From Aphrophora alni (taxonomy: Eukaryota; Arthropoda; Insecta; Hemiptera; Aphrophoridae), in assembly GCA_963513935.1 (NCBI GenBank), contig OY740772.1, positions 98,599,340 to 98,663,339 on the forward strand: 64,000 nucleotides of DNA, given 5' to 3'. The notes below the pieces were generated by a model. It saw only the letters and a program-made list of their open reading frames with translations. It had not been told where the DNA came from and ran no database searches. Positions 32,869 through 44,203 of the stretch are shown here, piece by piece. The position numbers were made by a program, and so were the translations under genes. Position 1 is the first letter of the stretch. Every line of letters starts with the position of its first letter.

Positions 32869-35800
32869 GAAGTAATAATCAAGAAAATCATGGCCGTACA
32901 GGTGAAACAGAGAGCTATCCATCAAATAACACTTCACCACCTACACCAGTGCGTATAATTAAAAATAATTTCGGAAATATGCCAACCTACATAGATAATA
33001 CAAGCAATGTCAAAATTACAATCTCCAATCTTTATTGCGATAGGGACTTTCTTCTAACAGAAGACGCAGATAAGGAAGATCAAACACCTCTAATGAACAA
33101 CAAATGTCCAGAAATAAACATCACCTTAAATGGAATAATAACAAATGCTTTGATAGATACGGGAAGTACCATCTCTTGTATCTCTGAAAATTGGTTTCAG
33201 GATAATAAAATTAAGTTAGGGCATTTCGAAAAGTTACCAGTAAGCAATACACATATAACAACAGCTTTAAACAATAAGTCAAAGAGAGTTTCACAAATAA
33301 TATTATTACAAGCAACCATCCAAGGACTAGAGTTTGATGCTCAGTGCATTGTAGTGCCACATTTAATCAAAGACTGTATTTTAGGAATAGATATGATAAG
33401 GAACTTGAGAATGAATATAAACTTCGACGATAATGAAATAATACTCATGAATAGAGAAAACAAATCATTAAAAGTTAAGTTTGAAAGTGAGACAAATGAA
33501 TCAGCAAAATGCAGAATAGTATATTATAATGAAGACGCATATGAATGTAATGAAAGTAATCAAACCAAGCTTGAGAATAATAATAATCCACACTATAGCG
33601 AAATTTGTGAAATGTTTAGAGAGAATAGTAAGCTCAGCCCACTGGAAAAAACAAAAATAATCAACTTAATATCTAAATTTAAAACCATCTTTTCAGAAAA
33701 ACCAGGACGTTGTAATTTATACCAACATAAAATTAGAGTAGATAGACCAGACCATTACCGTGCCCAAAGCTATCCAATACCAATTAATCTTCAAGAAGCA
33801 GTTGCGAGCGAAATAAACAGCATGCTCGAAGAAAATATTATAGAAGAATCAAACAGCCCTTTCGTCAATCCAATTATTATAGTTAAAAAGAAAACTGGAG
33901 ATCTTAGAATATGTTTAGATATGCGACGTATAAATGGACTTATAACCCCTGATTACGAATGTAATCGGAGTATAAATGAACTTTTGACAAAAGCAACGAA
34001 TTCTAAATGGTTATCAACACTAGATCTCACTTCTTCATACTGGCAGATCGAACTAGAACCAGAATCTCGACAGTACACAGCGTTTCAATTTAGAGGGAAG
34101 GTATACCAATATGTTGTCACACCCTTTGGATTATCTACCTCACAAGCAGCACTTGTTAGAGCATTAGACCAAGTTTTCAAAAATACCATTGAAAATTTTT
34201 CATTAGTGTATATAGATGATATTTGTATTGTATCCCAAGATTTCGACCAACACTTGCAACATTTAGAAAAAGTATTCGAAAAAATTAGAACAGCTAACAT
34301 GACTATAAAACTTTCAAAATCAATATTCTGCCGAGAGAGAGTACCATTTTTAGGTTATTATCTAACAACTACAGGCCTAGAACCAGATTTAGAAAAAATT
34401 AAGTGTATACAAAATTTTCCATCACCGACCACTAGGAAGGAACTTAAACGCTTCCTAGGAGGTATTAATTATTACAACAAATTTGTCGACAGATATGCAC
34501 AAACGGTACAACCTTTAATGAAACTAACTTCAAAGAAAATTAAATTTACTTGGACATCCAAAGAAGAACAAACATTCAAAGAAATTAAAGACCTATTCTT
34601 AAGAACCAATGTGCTAAATCATCCTATCCCAAATCAACCCTATTATTTACAAACAGACAGCTCCGATTTTGCCATAGGTGGACATCTGTACCAAATAGAT
34701 AGCAATAATAACAAGAAGGCTATACTATTTATTTCAAAAACATTAAAGAAATGTGAACTTAGATATACTACTACTGAGAAGGAATTGTCAGCAGTGGTAT
34801 ATTGCATTCAAAAAGTAAGACATTATATCCTAAATTCTAAATTAACTGTGATTACAGATCACAAAGCTTTAACGTTCCTAAAGACATGCAAACTACTCAA
34901 TGCTAGACTAACCAGATGGATTCTGGCACTACAGGATTACCATTTTGAAATAGTACACTGTAAAGGCACCGACAACACATTAGCAGACTTATTGAGTAGA
35001 GTTGAAACAAATGAAAACAATCAAAATTCAGTAACCACCTCTTCAGAATTAATCATCGCAAACCTAGAAAGACAACATAACCTAGAACTTTTGGACAACC
35101 TTAGAAATTTAGCAACGCTTCAGCAAAATGACATAACCATCAAGCAAAATTATAATAACACATTAAATTCAAATCCAAATTCTACACAACAAACCAAATT
35201 TAGGATAGTCGACGGAATATTATATCAAAAACACAACGATACATGGTTAATTGTAGTTCCTAGACGACTCATAGAAACTTTAATCTTAGAATGTCACCAG
35301 TATTACCTACATTGTGGTGCCAAGAAATGTTTATACACGTTACAAAAGGATTTCATATTTAAAGACATGGCAAGGAAAATTAGAAAATTAATAGCTACCT
35401 GTGACACATGCCAAAAATGTAAACACAACAACCATCCATTACATGGAGAGACAAGCGGAATCAAATGTGAAGGCAAAGGAGACCTCGTAGCCGTTGATCT
35501 TATTGGACCACTACCAAAGAGTAAAGGTGGCGTACAATATATTTTCATCATTTTGGACACATTCACTAAATTCGTAAAATTGTATAACCTAAAGAGGGCA
35601 ACCTCACAAGCTGTCGTCGACAGAATGTTTAACGATTACATAACTTCATTTGGAAAACCGAACAAAATTCTAACTGACCACGGAACACAATTTAAAAGTA
35701 AAATTTGGATAAATAAATTAGAACAGAACAATATAAAACACATTTTAAATCCAGTATATCACCCAATGTCGAACATGGCAGAACGTCCAATCAGAGAAGT

Positions 35801-36329
35801 CAAACGCTGTTTAAGGACTTACTGTGCAAATAATCACAGAAGTTGGTCTACATATATCGGTACAATCAACACTTTTCTCAATGAAATTCAACACGAAACA
35901 ACAGGATTTACTCCTAATGAACTGCAATTAAACATCACTGATAACAGATTTTGGCAAGAAGTCATACAGAACCCATTTAGAAACCAAATTCCACTACACC
36001 AAAAACTAGAACTAACCAGAGCTAGAATTAGGTCAACCCAAACCAAACGAGCTGAAAAGTATAACTCCAAACATAAGATCACTGTCTTGAAGGAAAAGGA
36101 CCTCGTTTTAGTTAAGTCATTTCCACAGTCCAGTTTAGGATACGGCGAAACTGCAAAATTATTTACTATATATGTTGGACCGTTACGCATATTAAAGAAA
36201 ATAGGAAAAGCAGTCTATACTCTAATCGATGAAGATAAAAAGACATATGGCCCGTATCACATCTCTCTGTTACGACCATATTACGAAGCGAAACCTGTAC
36301 AGACCACCAATAACGATGAACAGCTATAA
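32850..36329 (+). CDS. pol: Pol polyprotein (protease, reverse transcriptase, RNase H, integrase)
   Basis: Expressed probably as Gag-Pol by -1 frameshift at 32850; there is no early ATG start and the frame is open from 32811. Residue numbers count from the GTG at 32949. Protease: ALIDTGST, with Asp70. Reverse transcriptase: about 270-460, with LDLTSSYWQI (358-367), FGLSTSQA and the YIDD box at 421-424. RNase H: QTDSSDFAIGG with Asp570, a TTEKELSA block, TDHKALTFLK near 637 and ADLLSR near 680. Integrase: zinc finger His783, His788, Cys818, Cys821; catalytic Asp850, Asp910 and Glu945, with 34 residues between the last two; then a GPLRI...YGPYHISLLRPY tail similar to the GPY/F module. All catalytic residues are present, so the enzyme set looks functional. 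The protein ends 0.67 kb before the 3' LTR. Confidence 0.95.
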   Translation, partial: LQRTGLGSNNQENHGRTGETESYPSNNTSPPTPVRIIKNNFGNMPTYIDNTSNVKITISNLYCDRDFLLTEDADKEDQTPLMNNKCPEINITLNGIITNALIDTGSTISCISENWFQDNKIKLGHFEKLPVSNTHITTALNNKSKRVSQIILLQATIQGLEFDAQCIVVPHLIKDCILGIDMIRNLRMNINFDDNEIILMNRENKSLKVKFESETNESAKCRIVYYNEDAYECNESNQTKLENNNNPHYSEICEMFRENSKLSPLEKTKIINLISKFKTIFSEKPGRCNLYQHKIRVDRPDHYRAQSYPIPINLQEAVASEINSMLEENIIEESNSPFVNPIIIVKKKTGDLRICLDMRRINGLITPDYECNRSINELLTKATNSKWLSTLDLTSSYWQIELEPESRQYTAFQFRGKVYQYVVTPFGLSTSQAALVRALDQVFKNTIENFSLVYIDDICIVSQDFDQHLQHLEKVFEKIRTANMTIKLSKSIFCRERVPFLGYYLTTTGLEPDLEKIKCIQNFPSPTTRKELKRFLGGINYYNKFVDRYAQTVQPLMKLTSKKIKFTWTSKEEQTFKEIKDLFLRTNVLNHPIPNQPYYLQTDSSDFAIGGHLYQIDSNNNKKAILFISKTLKKCELRYTTTEKELSAVVYCIQKVRHYILNSKLTVITDHKALTFLKTCKLLNARLTRWILALQDYHFEIVHCKGTDNTLADLLSRVETNENNQNSVTTSSELIIANLERQHNLELLDNLRNLATLQQNDITIKQNYNNTLNSNPNSTQQTKFRIVDGILYQKHNDTWLIVVPRRLIETLILECHQYYLHCGAKKCLYTLQKDFIFKDMARKIRKLIATCDTCQKCKHNNHPLHGETSGIKCEGKGDLVAVDLIGPLPKSKGGVQYIFIILDTFTKFVKLYNLKRATSQAVVDRMFNDYITSFGKPNKILTDHGTQFKSKIWINKLEQNNIKHILNPVYHPMSNMAERPIREVKRCLRTYCANNHRSWSTYIGTINTFLNEIQHETTGFTPNELQLNITDNRFWQEVIQNPFRNQIPLHQKLELTRARIRSTQTKRAEKYNSKHKITVLKEKDLVLVKSFPQSSLGYGETAKLFTIYVGPLRILKKIGKAVYTLIDEDKKTYGPYHISLLRPYYEAKPVQTTNNDEQL

Positions 36330-37002
36330 ATTATCATCACCAGATGTGAAGAAAATAAAATATTAAAAACAACCTACAGTATGTTTTATTTATGTACAAC
36401 ATGTTTAATATTAACTTTATACTGTGTTTCATATGAACTACGTTTCCATTTAATTAAGTGTTCCCATGATAAACTGTGTTCCCCATTATTAACTATGACT
36501 TTCCCCAGATAAACAATGTGACGTAAACAATGTGAATTTTCATGTAATCTGTGAAAGAACATGACCCAGTGTGTACATATCCAAATATAAAAACATATAT
36601 TCCGACATTCCATATTCCCAATCTACGAACCTGTATACCAAATAACCTCTACGACAAAGTGACAAATTAGACAATTATATAAACAAATGTGTCTCCATCC
36701 AATGTTCCCATATCCCTTATGAACTATAATCTTAAGATGAACAATGTAAATCTTAAACCCCATACAAACAGTGATAGTAAAATAAATATGTATTCCCTAT
36801 ATTATGTGTTGAACTTATGAACTATATTAAAATGTTATTTCCCTTGTTAGTTATGTTCCAATATTTAATTTGTTAGTAATAAGAATTTGTCATGTTAGAC
36901 AACAAGTTGTTATTATCATTAGTTATTAATTTAAGATGTGATTTTGTCCATGCAAAATAATTTATGCTACAGAATTTCCGCAAAATTAATTTGAAGGGCA
37001 TT
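36330..37002 (+). other. Non-coding region between pol and 3' LTR
   Basis: No env-like ORF. AT-rich, with repeated words such as AACAATGTGA and GTTCCCAT. The last 20 bases (TTAATTTGAAGGGCATT) hold only a short purine run, GAAGGG, as a candidate polypurine tract, which is weaker than usual. Confidence 0.6.
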
Positions 37003-38790
37003 TATAATGTACCAAATCCCATCTTAAAATTATCATACAAAAACAATCATAGCCTACCATTAGTAAGTCATACCTAACCTATTGTAAACAAATGTTCAGA
37101 TGAATTTAGCCAAATAATTATAAAATTTGTTACCAAAACTTTAGAAAATATAAATTTACCAAAAAGTAGAAACCAACAAATGTAGTAAACACCATATTTA
37201 AAAAATATTTATAAACTGTTAGCAATGAATGTGCAAAGTAGGCCTAACCTACAAATAGGCTAAATGAAAATCGTATGCCAAGATTAATAGAAACAAAACA
37301 CTTTTATTAAAAACCATTCTAATTGAATACATGTAGAAATATATGTTTAGTTAACATAATAAGAGAAGTAAAGTTCAAAGTATTAGCAAAGCACTTGTAA
37401 ACAATCACTATGTATTGGAAACACTAAATCCAAATCTAGGTCACGTCATTATTTACAAAACACCGATTCCAAAAACAAACTGTCTCAGAATTATATTCAC
37501 TAATAGATATGTAACACGATATTATCTGTCACAGTTAGTATTATATAAACTTGTAAAATCACAATAGAATAAGAGTTCACTAAACTTTTAAATAGAAATA
37601 TGATAATTTGTAAATAACTAGTTGTAGACTTGAACAGCTGTTAGATTATATTTAGAAAAAGCCATCTTGCAAATTCGCGGAATAGTACATAAACAATCTA
37701 TTACTTTCAAATATCAATTTTCAAATATTTGTAAGTCAAAGTAAATTTTAATTGAACCATGATCTCAAAATTGAAACAAAAATATAAGATACTAAAGTGC
37801 ACTTAAATATCTACATAAATGTGATTAAATATCGTAAATGTTGATGGAAAACGTAAGAAATAGATCCTTCAACCAATGAACGTACGAGTCCAGAAGGTTT
37901 ACAAAAACAACGAGACCACGTGACAACAATCGACCAATCACAAGATGAAGATGGCGTGGAACAAAAATTGAATATACAAGTCCCGGGAGGTATGAAGAAG
38001 CCGGGAAACGTAAGCGTCAGTTTTGGAAAAGAGACGCATCCAGACAGCCATAGGATGAAGTAGTGCATTTAGCGTGTGTGCTTTTTTTTTATAGTTTCGT
38101 CGATAAAATAAAGTGAACGTTATTTAAAAAATGTACAAATGGTAGTATAAACTTCATTAAGTAAGAAAACAATCATAAATATAAAAGAATCCAAATTTAA
38201 AACAATTATAAGAGGCAGGAAAGATTAGCCTAAATTCAAATTATTATTTTGAGATCACCATTTTTTTTTATTTAATCCTCTTTTCATATATAACTTTTCC
38301 AAATTTAAATAGTTATGCGTTTAGTGGTTAATTTAAATCAGCCAGCACGAGTTCCCCACCCGAGATAAAATATAGACTATGCAAAATGTTATTTTGAATT
38401 GCAGAACTGTATAAATTTGTGTTTAACTATTGTGATATATAATATTGAATTTCTAATGCTCCAAGAATGAGTTAAGTCGAGGCATAATAATTAAAAAAAC
38501 TATAAAATATATATGACCATTCAAATGTTAAAATTTATCATCTATGAATAAAACCAAATCATGATTAATGTTAAAATGTTTGTGTTGAGCAATTTATTTA
38601 ACTATTGTAAATAAAGTTAATTAATTTTCTGAAAATGGAAAGAGACTAAAAATCCAATTTTCGTAATTCTCTTTCAAACATATTATTATATTTATTATAA
38701 ATTGGCAAATTGTAATAAATGAGTCAAAGACACCAAGATATTAATTTTTAAATTAATTTCTACAATAACATATAAAATATATTTTTTATA
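37003..38790 (+). repeat. 3' LTR (1788 bp)
   Basis: Same length as the 5' LTR and identical by eye apart from A at 37744. It carries the same AATAAA signal (38107-38112), which would direct 3' end formation of the element's RNA. Confidence 0.93.
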
Positions 38791-38794
38791 ATAT
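38791..38794. repeat. Right target-site duplication (ATAT)
   Basis: Matches 28942-28945. The reconstructed empty site would read CCATAATAT-ATTCTTTG or similar. Confidence 0.6.
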
Positions 38795-39224
38795 TCTTTG
38801 CCAAATACGTGATGAAAAACAATTTTCATTAATGGAGAAAAGTTGATAAGTTAAATTTTTCCAGAACATAACATTCTCAAAAACATTGCAAGAATTTTCT
38901 CACACACCTTTAAAACTAATTTTTACTAAAATTTAAAACTAAAATTGTTCGCTATTTCGGAAATGTTTTCTATAATAACGCACCTCTAAGACGAAGTCTG
39001 AACAGAGAATTGCCGAAAAAGAAGTTATAAGTGTAAACATATCAAATATTCAAAAACATATGCAAGTAATTGTAATTAATAATTTGTTTGTGAATCTATT
39101 TTATCAATTATATATTTTTTTAAATTTAATTTGAACTACATTTGTATCCCGTATAAACAATACACAATTTTATTTTTTCTATACTAAGCTTTAAAACTTT
39201 TTTTAGTTTAATTTACTGCCGGCA
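38795..39224. other. Non-coding AT-rich DNA
   Basis: Nothing recognised. Confidence 0.4.
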
Positions 39225-39525
39225 CTTTCAAACATTCACATCTTGAACTAATTATTAATTTTCACTGATTAATGAATCAATTTTAAACTAAGCCCAATTA
39301 TGATACAACATAAACAAGAAAAGTCTCATTATAAATCATTACCTTAATAACTTACTGGAGAGCTATTCTGAGATTTGTTACTCGGATTCTCTTTGTTAAT
39401 TTTAATTATAGGAATCTGACACCAGTCGGTTATTTAGTTACAAAAGTAAAATTAGAACACAACAAGCTTTTATCTTCGAACCGCTGCCAAAGGTTGAGTA
39501 ATGAAGATTTACAGGGTGTTCTGGA
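39225..39525 (+). repeat. Family D dispersed repeat, copy 2
   Basis: Blocks ATAACTTACTGGAGAGCTAT, ATTTGTTACTCGGATTCTCT, GTTACAAAAGTAAAATTAGA and CTTCGAACCGCTGCC match 25250-25645 in order. Confidence 0.6.
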
Positions 39526-39849
39526 ATGGTTTTTTTTAATCTTTTGTTTTTCAAGATCTTAAAATAGGACCCGAAAATCTACCCTGTAAAAGCTAACTCA
39601 AGATATCGTACCAGTTTTAAAATTGGGATGAAGTTAATTCATAAAATATCTAATTTAAAAATACTGATTTCGTTAAATTTAATGTTTCCAGGTGAAGATG
39701 AATATGGTTTGAAATTAGTATTTGAATTTATGGTTGGGTTTTGGGGAACCTAACAAAAAGAGTCTCTTTTTACATCCTTATATGCAACTTAACTAAAGTT
39801 TAATAGAATAGGAATCTTACTACTAAAATATTGTGAAAAAAGTAACTAT

Positions 39850-40000
39850 TATTAAGGGCTCTCGTTAAGGGCGTCACTTCTCTGCCATCGTGTTTTCGAA
39901 TCCCACCCAGAACACAAAGTTTATTCTGTGCAGTTTGATTATTTCCAACCTGTGGTATGGCGGAGAGAGGGCCCACTATAAATAAACTGCACAAAAGACA
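39850..40000 (+). mobile_element. Possible tRNA-derived SINE, copy 2
   Basis: CTCGTTAAGGGCG resembles a tRNA A box and TTTTCGAATCCC, about 40 bp later, resembles the B box (GGTTCGAATCC), the spacing expected of an RNA polymerase III promoter. The unique body after CACCCAGAACACAAAG is shared with 23805-23940. Confidence 0.45.
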
Positions 40001-40387
40001 ATCATTTAATTTTTGCTCATGTTTAAAATTTGATCAAAATCGTCAATTCCTTTAGGCTGTAGACCAGTTCACAGACGACAGGCCGATGTGAAAAATCACT
40101 TTTCTCACCTGAGGAGGCCGTGAAAAAATAGAATTTTTGACATATTAATGATATATTCAAATTACATTAAATACTTGGTGTAATACAAAACATCGCCTTC
40201 TCGCCCAAAATTCCTGTTAGATACTTATCGTAAAAACTCATATATAAAGATTTCTTAGAAAATATCAAATTAAATATAATTGATATATATTTTGATGAAA
40301 TGCGAAGATTAATAATTTCCTTTAGTGCCTCATTCTGAAATTTATCGTTAATCCCGAGCACCATCATTAATAACTTGATTTACTCTC

Positions 40388-40510
40388 AGGGGCACACTGT
40401 AGTGGGCTTGGCAATCCCAAGTGACTCTACATGGATCTACACATTTTTCAATTAATCTTGGCTTAAATCCCTCTCTTTCTTTTATGTTAGGTCTCTCTCA
40501 CTTAAATAGT
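40388..40510 (-). repeat. Family B dispersed repeat, copy 10 (partial)
   Basis: GTAGTGGGCTTGGCAATCCC, CTACATGGATCTACACATTT and CTTGGCTTAAATCCCTCTCT. It stops abruptly where a family A fragment begins. Confidence 0.7.
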
Positions 40511-40519
40511 TCCACTCAA

Positions 40520-41075
40520 TATGTTGGCAGTGTCTCGGACCTGACAAGCCTCGTAGATGTAAGAGCTTCCATCCGCTACTCGGTCCTGCCGGATCTCCTC
40601 CCTATTCCAATACCACATTTTCATGAGTTTCTAAATTTCATTTTTGACAATAATTTTATCATTATATAAGCTGTACATATCTAAAGAAACTTTACTCGCT
40701 TCGCTCTTGTTGTTGACTCAGATCTTTAACTATAAGAAATCACATTTTCTAAGAGGTTAGGTTACGAAATTACATTTTTAACAATCACTTCACTATTTGA
40801 AATTATAGGGTTGGTACCACTACATGCAGAATTGAAATCTCCAATTTTTTTGTCTAATTTAGTGTGCTAAAACTGATTGACCGCCATTTCAAAATGTTTA
40901 GTTTGTATTTTCTGAATTTCTAAAAGGTTTTATTTAAGTCTCTTAGACCAATTTTCATGCTTCTATCTTAATTTTTGTAGCCGCGTGCAGACGCATACAA
41001 TTACAGACGCCATTTAGAAAATTAATTTTACAATTTCTTGAGGCCATAAACCAAAATTAACTCTTTTTTTTTAAA
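40520..41075 (+). mobile_element. Family A element, partial copy
   Basis: Contains GGACCTGACAAGCCTCGTAG, CTCGGTCCTGCCGGATCTCC, the TTACTCGCTTCGCTCTTG motif, then 'AAGAGGTTAGGTTACGAAAT' at about 40751, 'GGTTGGTACCACTACATGCA' and GACGCCATTTAG. It matters because it shows the short GGTTAGGTT seed of the TTAGG array in unexpanded form. Confidence 0.7.
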
Positions 41076-41950
41076 TATCAAAGCATTCGTGTACGAATTT
41101 GATACCATGTTCAAGATACAGTAAGAACCGAATTTGTAAGGGCAGAGTTCCGTGCCAGCTATGCAATGCGCAACACTGATTTGTATCTGAATTGCATGCG
41201 GTGAAAATTAAGGCGCTCCACCAATGTTATCGCTCATGAACATGATAAAGATTTGGAACTTAAAATTATTTCGCAGTAAATGCAAATATATACATTTACA
41301 TATTTGAATAAAACATTGGACTCGTTAAATCGTATATTTTTGGTAATGTATAATTAAAATATATCAACAAGTCGTTAATGTAAAGAAACTTGCGATGGAT
41401 AAATAAATTTAAAAAATGATGTTTATGCAGTTATGTGCAGCCCAAATAAACCGATTTTGATGAAATATAGTCTGAAAGCATATTTTGTTCATATCGTCGG
41501 ACTTTGTTTCATTTTTTTCGATGACACAAAATTTGGGGAATGTTGTTATAAAGGGGGGGGGGATACAAAATTACGAATTATTTTCAAAATAAGGGCTATC
41601 AATTTTGATAAAAAAAAAATTTATATAAAAAATTGATAAATGTGAACCCGTTTTATGAACGTATCTTCCAGGAGAAAATGTTTGCAAAAAATCTGCAATT
41701 AATTAATATTTTATTTTTTGTCATTTACACGTTTCTGTAATGTAGGAACATTTTTAGAATGTGCCGACGATTATTATTTTTAGTTTTATGAATGATCGAG
41801 TGTGTGAAAAAAGTTAGTGCGTTTTTGAATAGTTTATTATGCCATATATAGGATGTTAACCAAAAGCTACTTATATTTATCAGAAAGTGTTTATGTTATC
41901 TACAGAAATCGCTTTCTTGTTCTATTTTCAGTGGCTATATATACTACCCT
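41076..41950. other. Non-coding AT-rich DNA
   Basis: No gene recognised. A G-rich run lies near 41554-41562. Confidence 0.4.
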
Positions 41951-42511
41951 GCATACAGTAAAACGTTTATATGCGCCATTATGGTACTTACCAAACCCCA
42001 TTGTACAATGTACTACAAACAGATCCCCTAAATCTGCCAAAAAGTTGGTTTCTTTGCTCTTTTAGGATCGGTAGATCAAGGAGTCTTACTCAGTTTCTTT
42101 AAAACAGTTGTTACACAAATGTTCTGAACCTCGTAACTGTGTACATTACTACTTTCTTGACGTCTGGTGGGCCTCGAAGCTGTATATATGTGAAGGACCC
42201 TCCACTCGTTACACTCGTCTCGGTAACTCGGTTCTCCCGGATACCGTAAATATAGAAATATCACATTTTCTTGGGAGCCATGATTTCTTTTGACAATAAC
42301 TTCACTACTTGTAATCGTAGAGATTTCTAGTTGGTATCATTACATGCAGAATTGATATCTGCAAATTTGTATATAATTTAGTACGTTACAAGTCGAAAAA
42401 CATACAGTCAAACATGTCAGTCATTTTGACAAATTTTAATTCGATCTTTACAAAATTTATTGTCTAGTGGCTACTAAACGACAACGAAGACGGGCTGAAG
42501 ACATGAAAATA

Positions 42512-43221
42512 ACTTTTGTCTACAGTTGTTGACAAAGTGGCATTTTGTTCATTTAAATTAGTTTGCAAAACAGCTGATTTCTCAACAGTTTCACTTTGCC
42601 CACTACTTTGCACACTACTTTGCTCACTCCGAATGGCAACCGAAGAAAACGAAATTTAGGTTAAGTTTATTTGAATTGATTTATAATATACAGGAAATGT
42701 AGGTTAGATTAATTCTTACATGTAAAATAACATAAATAAACAACAAAACAATGTTTTAAAGTTGAAAAAGGAAGTAATTATTCATAAAGATAATTGACAG
42801 TGTATGTACACGGAGAGTATTTTTCGTTTGCCGAGTTTTGAAGTTGGCAACCCCATTTCCTCAACATACACCTAAGTTATTTGTAATATTCATAAATAAC
42901 CTCAGTTTTGACGTGAGAATTTCTACTCAATGTTGATGTGTATAGCACTACTGCTAAATTTTGTGTAGTTAGTTTTAAAATATGGAGAGTTCAGAGGATG
43001 AAAACCTGTTAAATACCCCGCCTAAATTAGCGGAAAAAGCTAACAACGTTGTACTAAATATTATTGCCAATGCCTAATATTTCAAAAATGCGGTTATTAA
43101 AAATCGAATTGTAATTGATTGTCTGTTTGAACACTATTGTATTTAATTAATGTTTTATTAAATTGGGTTACTGCTGAAGTATGTTTTTTATTTTTCACAA
43201 AATAACAACTGTAGACAAAGT
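42512..43221. mobile_element. Inverted-repeat element nested in family A
   Basis: ACTTTTGTCTACAGTTGT at the left end (42512-42529) is the reverse complement, with one base of length difference, of ACAACTGTAGACAAAGT at 43205-43221. The interior contains repeated ACTTTGC-CAC words (42590-42630) and a 31-codon ORF. It looks like a short, mostly non-coding DNA transposon derivative; the family is unknown to me. Confidence 0.55.
42982..43077 (+). CDS. Small 31-aa ORF inside the nested element
   Basis: Starts MESSEDENLLNTPPKLAEKA and ends with TAA at 43075-43077. The acidic start and even codon use look like the N-terminus of a real protein, perhaps the truncated first part of the parent transposon's protein. 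No family can be named, and it may not be expressed. Confidence 0.3.
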   Translation: MESSEDENLLNTPPKLAEKANNVVLNIIANA

Positions 43222-43235
43222 ATAATGTGCAATTC

Positions 43236-43336
43236 GTGAGCAAAGTATCTTTTTTAAACTCGATAAAATTGACGCACTCGGCAAGCCTCGTGCGTCAACA
43301 TTTTTCTCTCGTTTAAAAAAGTGCCACTTTGCTCAC
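43236..43336. repeat. Near-perfect ~100-bp palindrome
   Basis: Arms 43236-43277 (GTGAGCAAAGT...GACGCAC) and 43290-43336 (GTGCGTC...ACTTTGCTCAC) are inverted copies around a 12-nt loop. Small indels separate the arms. It would form a strong hairpin. It sits between the nested element and the right part of family A. Confidence 0.7.
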
Positions 43337-43429
43337 TAGTGAAACGTGAAGATCAGTCAAAAAACAGAGGTTGAAATTGTTTACGATTACCAGACTAGCT
43401 ATACTGGGCAAGTAAAACAACTTGAACGA

Positions 43430-44160
43430 CTGTCTCTTAAACTGCACCTTGCGTGTTGCATACGTTTTCTTCTATGGTTAATACATGATACTATTCCTGT
43501 CATAAACAAATTATTTAATCCATATTTTTACACATTATGGAATGTGGACAAGGAAGGAGTGTAGCTTTGCCGCCTTTCACCAACTGTACGATAAATAGCA
43601 TTAACGGCTTCACATTACTTTTATTACCCTATAGCCTTTCACCGTTTGATTTATAATGTAATTCATTGTTTCAGATCATGTAGCTATTTATGATCAAATG
43701 ATTTGTTCGCTCACTTTAAATCTATTTTATTTTTCTGTAATATTTTTACTTTGAATACGTTAAACTAATGAAAATGGAGACATTTCGAAATACGCAACAA
43801 TATTTGCCTTCGCTGTTTGAAGTTAGTTAATGATGGAAGTTCAATTTTATTATTATACATTCTTCGGACATTTGCCTTCATTTGTGTGTTAAAAATCAAA
43901 ACACGACGTTTCGGGAATAAGAATCAATTCCCGTTATCAAGTGACTAAAAACTAAAGAAACATGAAACTAGAAACTAAGCCTATGTAAGAAGTAAAATTA
44001 AATAAGAATACCACCAACCTTAATATCTAAGCATGCATCTCAGAGCTAAAACTGAGAAGTCAAAAAACACAATCACGGTAACACACAACTAACGTCAAAT
44101 ACGTGTTGTTGTATCAAAGATAGGCTTAGTTTTAAAGATAGGCCTCTAACGATTCACTAG
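43430..44160. other. Non-coding DNA, unassigned
   Basis: A segment near 43900-43945 (CACGACGTTTCGGGAATAAG, TTCCCGTTATCAAGTGAC) has the 'ACGTTTCG...ATCA' form common at transposon ends. No gene. Confidence 0.35.
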
Positions 44161-44203
44161 TTCCAACTGCAGTCGGATAAGCATGAACCTTTTTTCTTGG
44201 GAA

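Larger units (their letters stand above)
28946..38790 (+). mobile_element. Full-length Ty3/gypsy LTR retrotransposon
   Basis: A 9.8-kb element: 5' LTR, a TGG-initiated primer-binding site, leader, gag, overlapping pol in the -1 frame, 0.67 kb of non-coding sequence, 3' LTR. Domain order in Pol (protease, RT, RNase H, integrase) places it in the Ty3/gypsy group, not copia. Both ORFs are uninterrupted and the LTRs are nearly identical, so the insertion is recent and may be active. There is no env-like ORF between pol and the 3' LTR. I cannot assign a clade within Ty3/gypsy by eye. Confidence 0.95.
41960..43425 (+). mobile_element. Family A element split by another element
   Basis: The left part, 41960-42511, starts CCATTATGGTACTTACCAAA and includes the CCACTCGTTACACTCGTCTC motif and 'GGTATCATTACATGCAGAAT'. 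The right part resumes at about 43339 with GAAACGTGAAGATCAGTC and TTGAAATTGTTTACGATTAC. About 825 bp of other repeats lie between. Confidence 0.7.

Noticed and set aside
36330..37002. An env gene, which would make the element an errantivirus
   Set aside because: No ORF of useful length on the plus strand; the 75-codon minus-strand frame has no envelope features.
39887..39905. Functional tRNA gene
   Set aside because: Only B-box-like and A-box-like strings; no cloverleaf can be folded with proper acceptor and anticodon stems.
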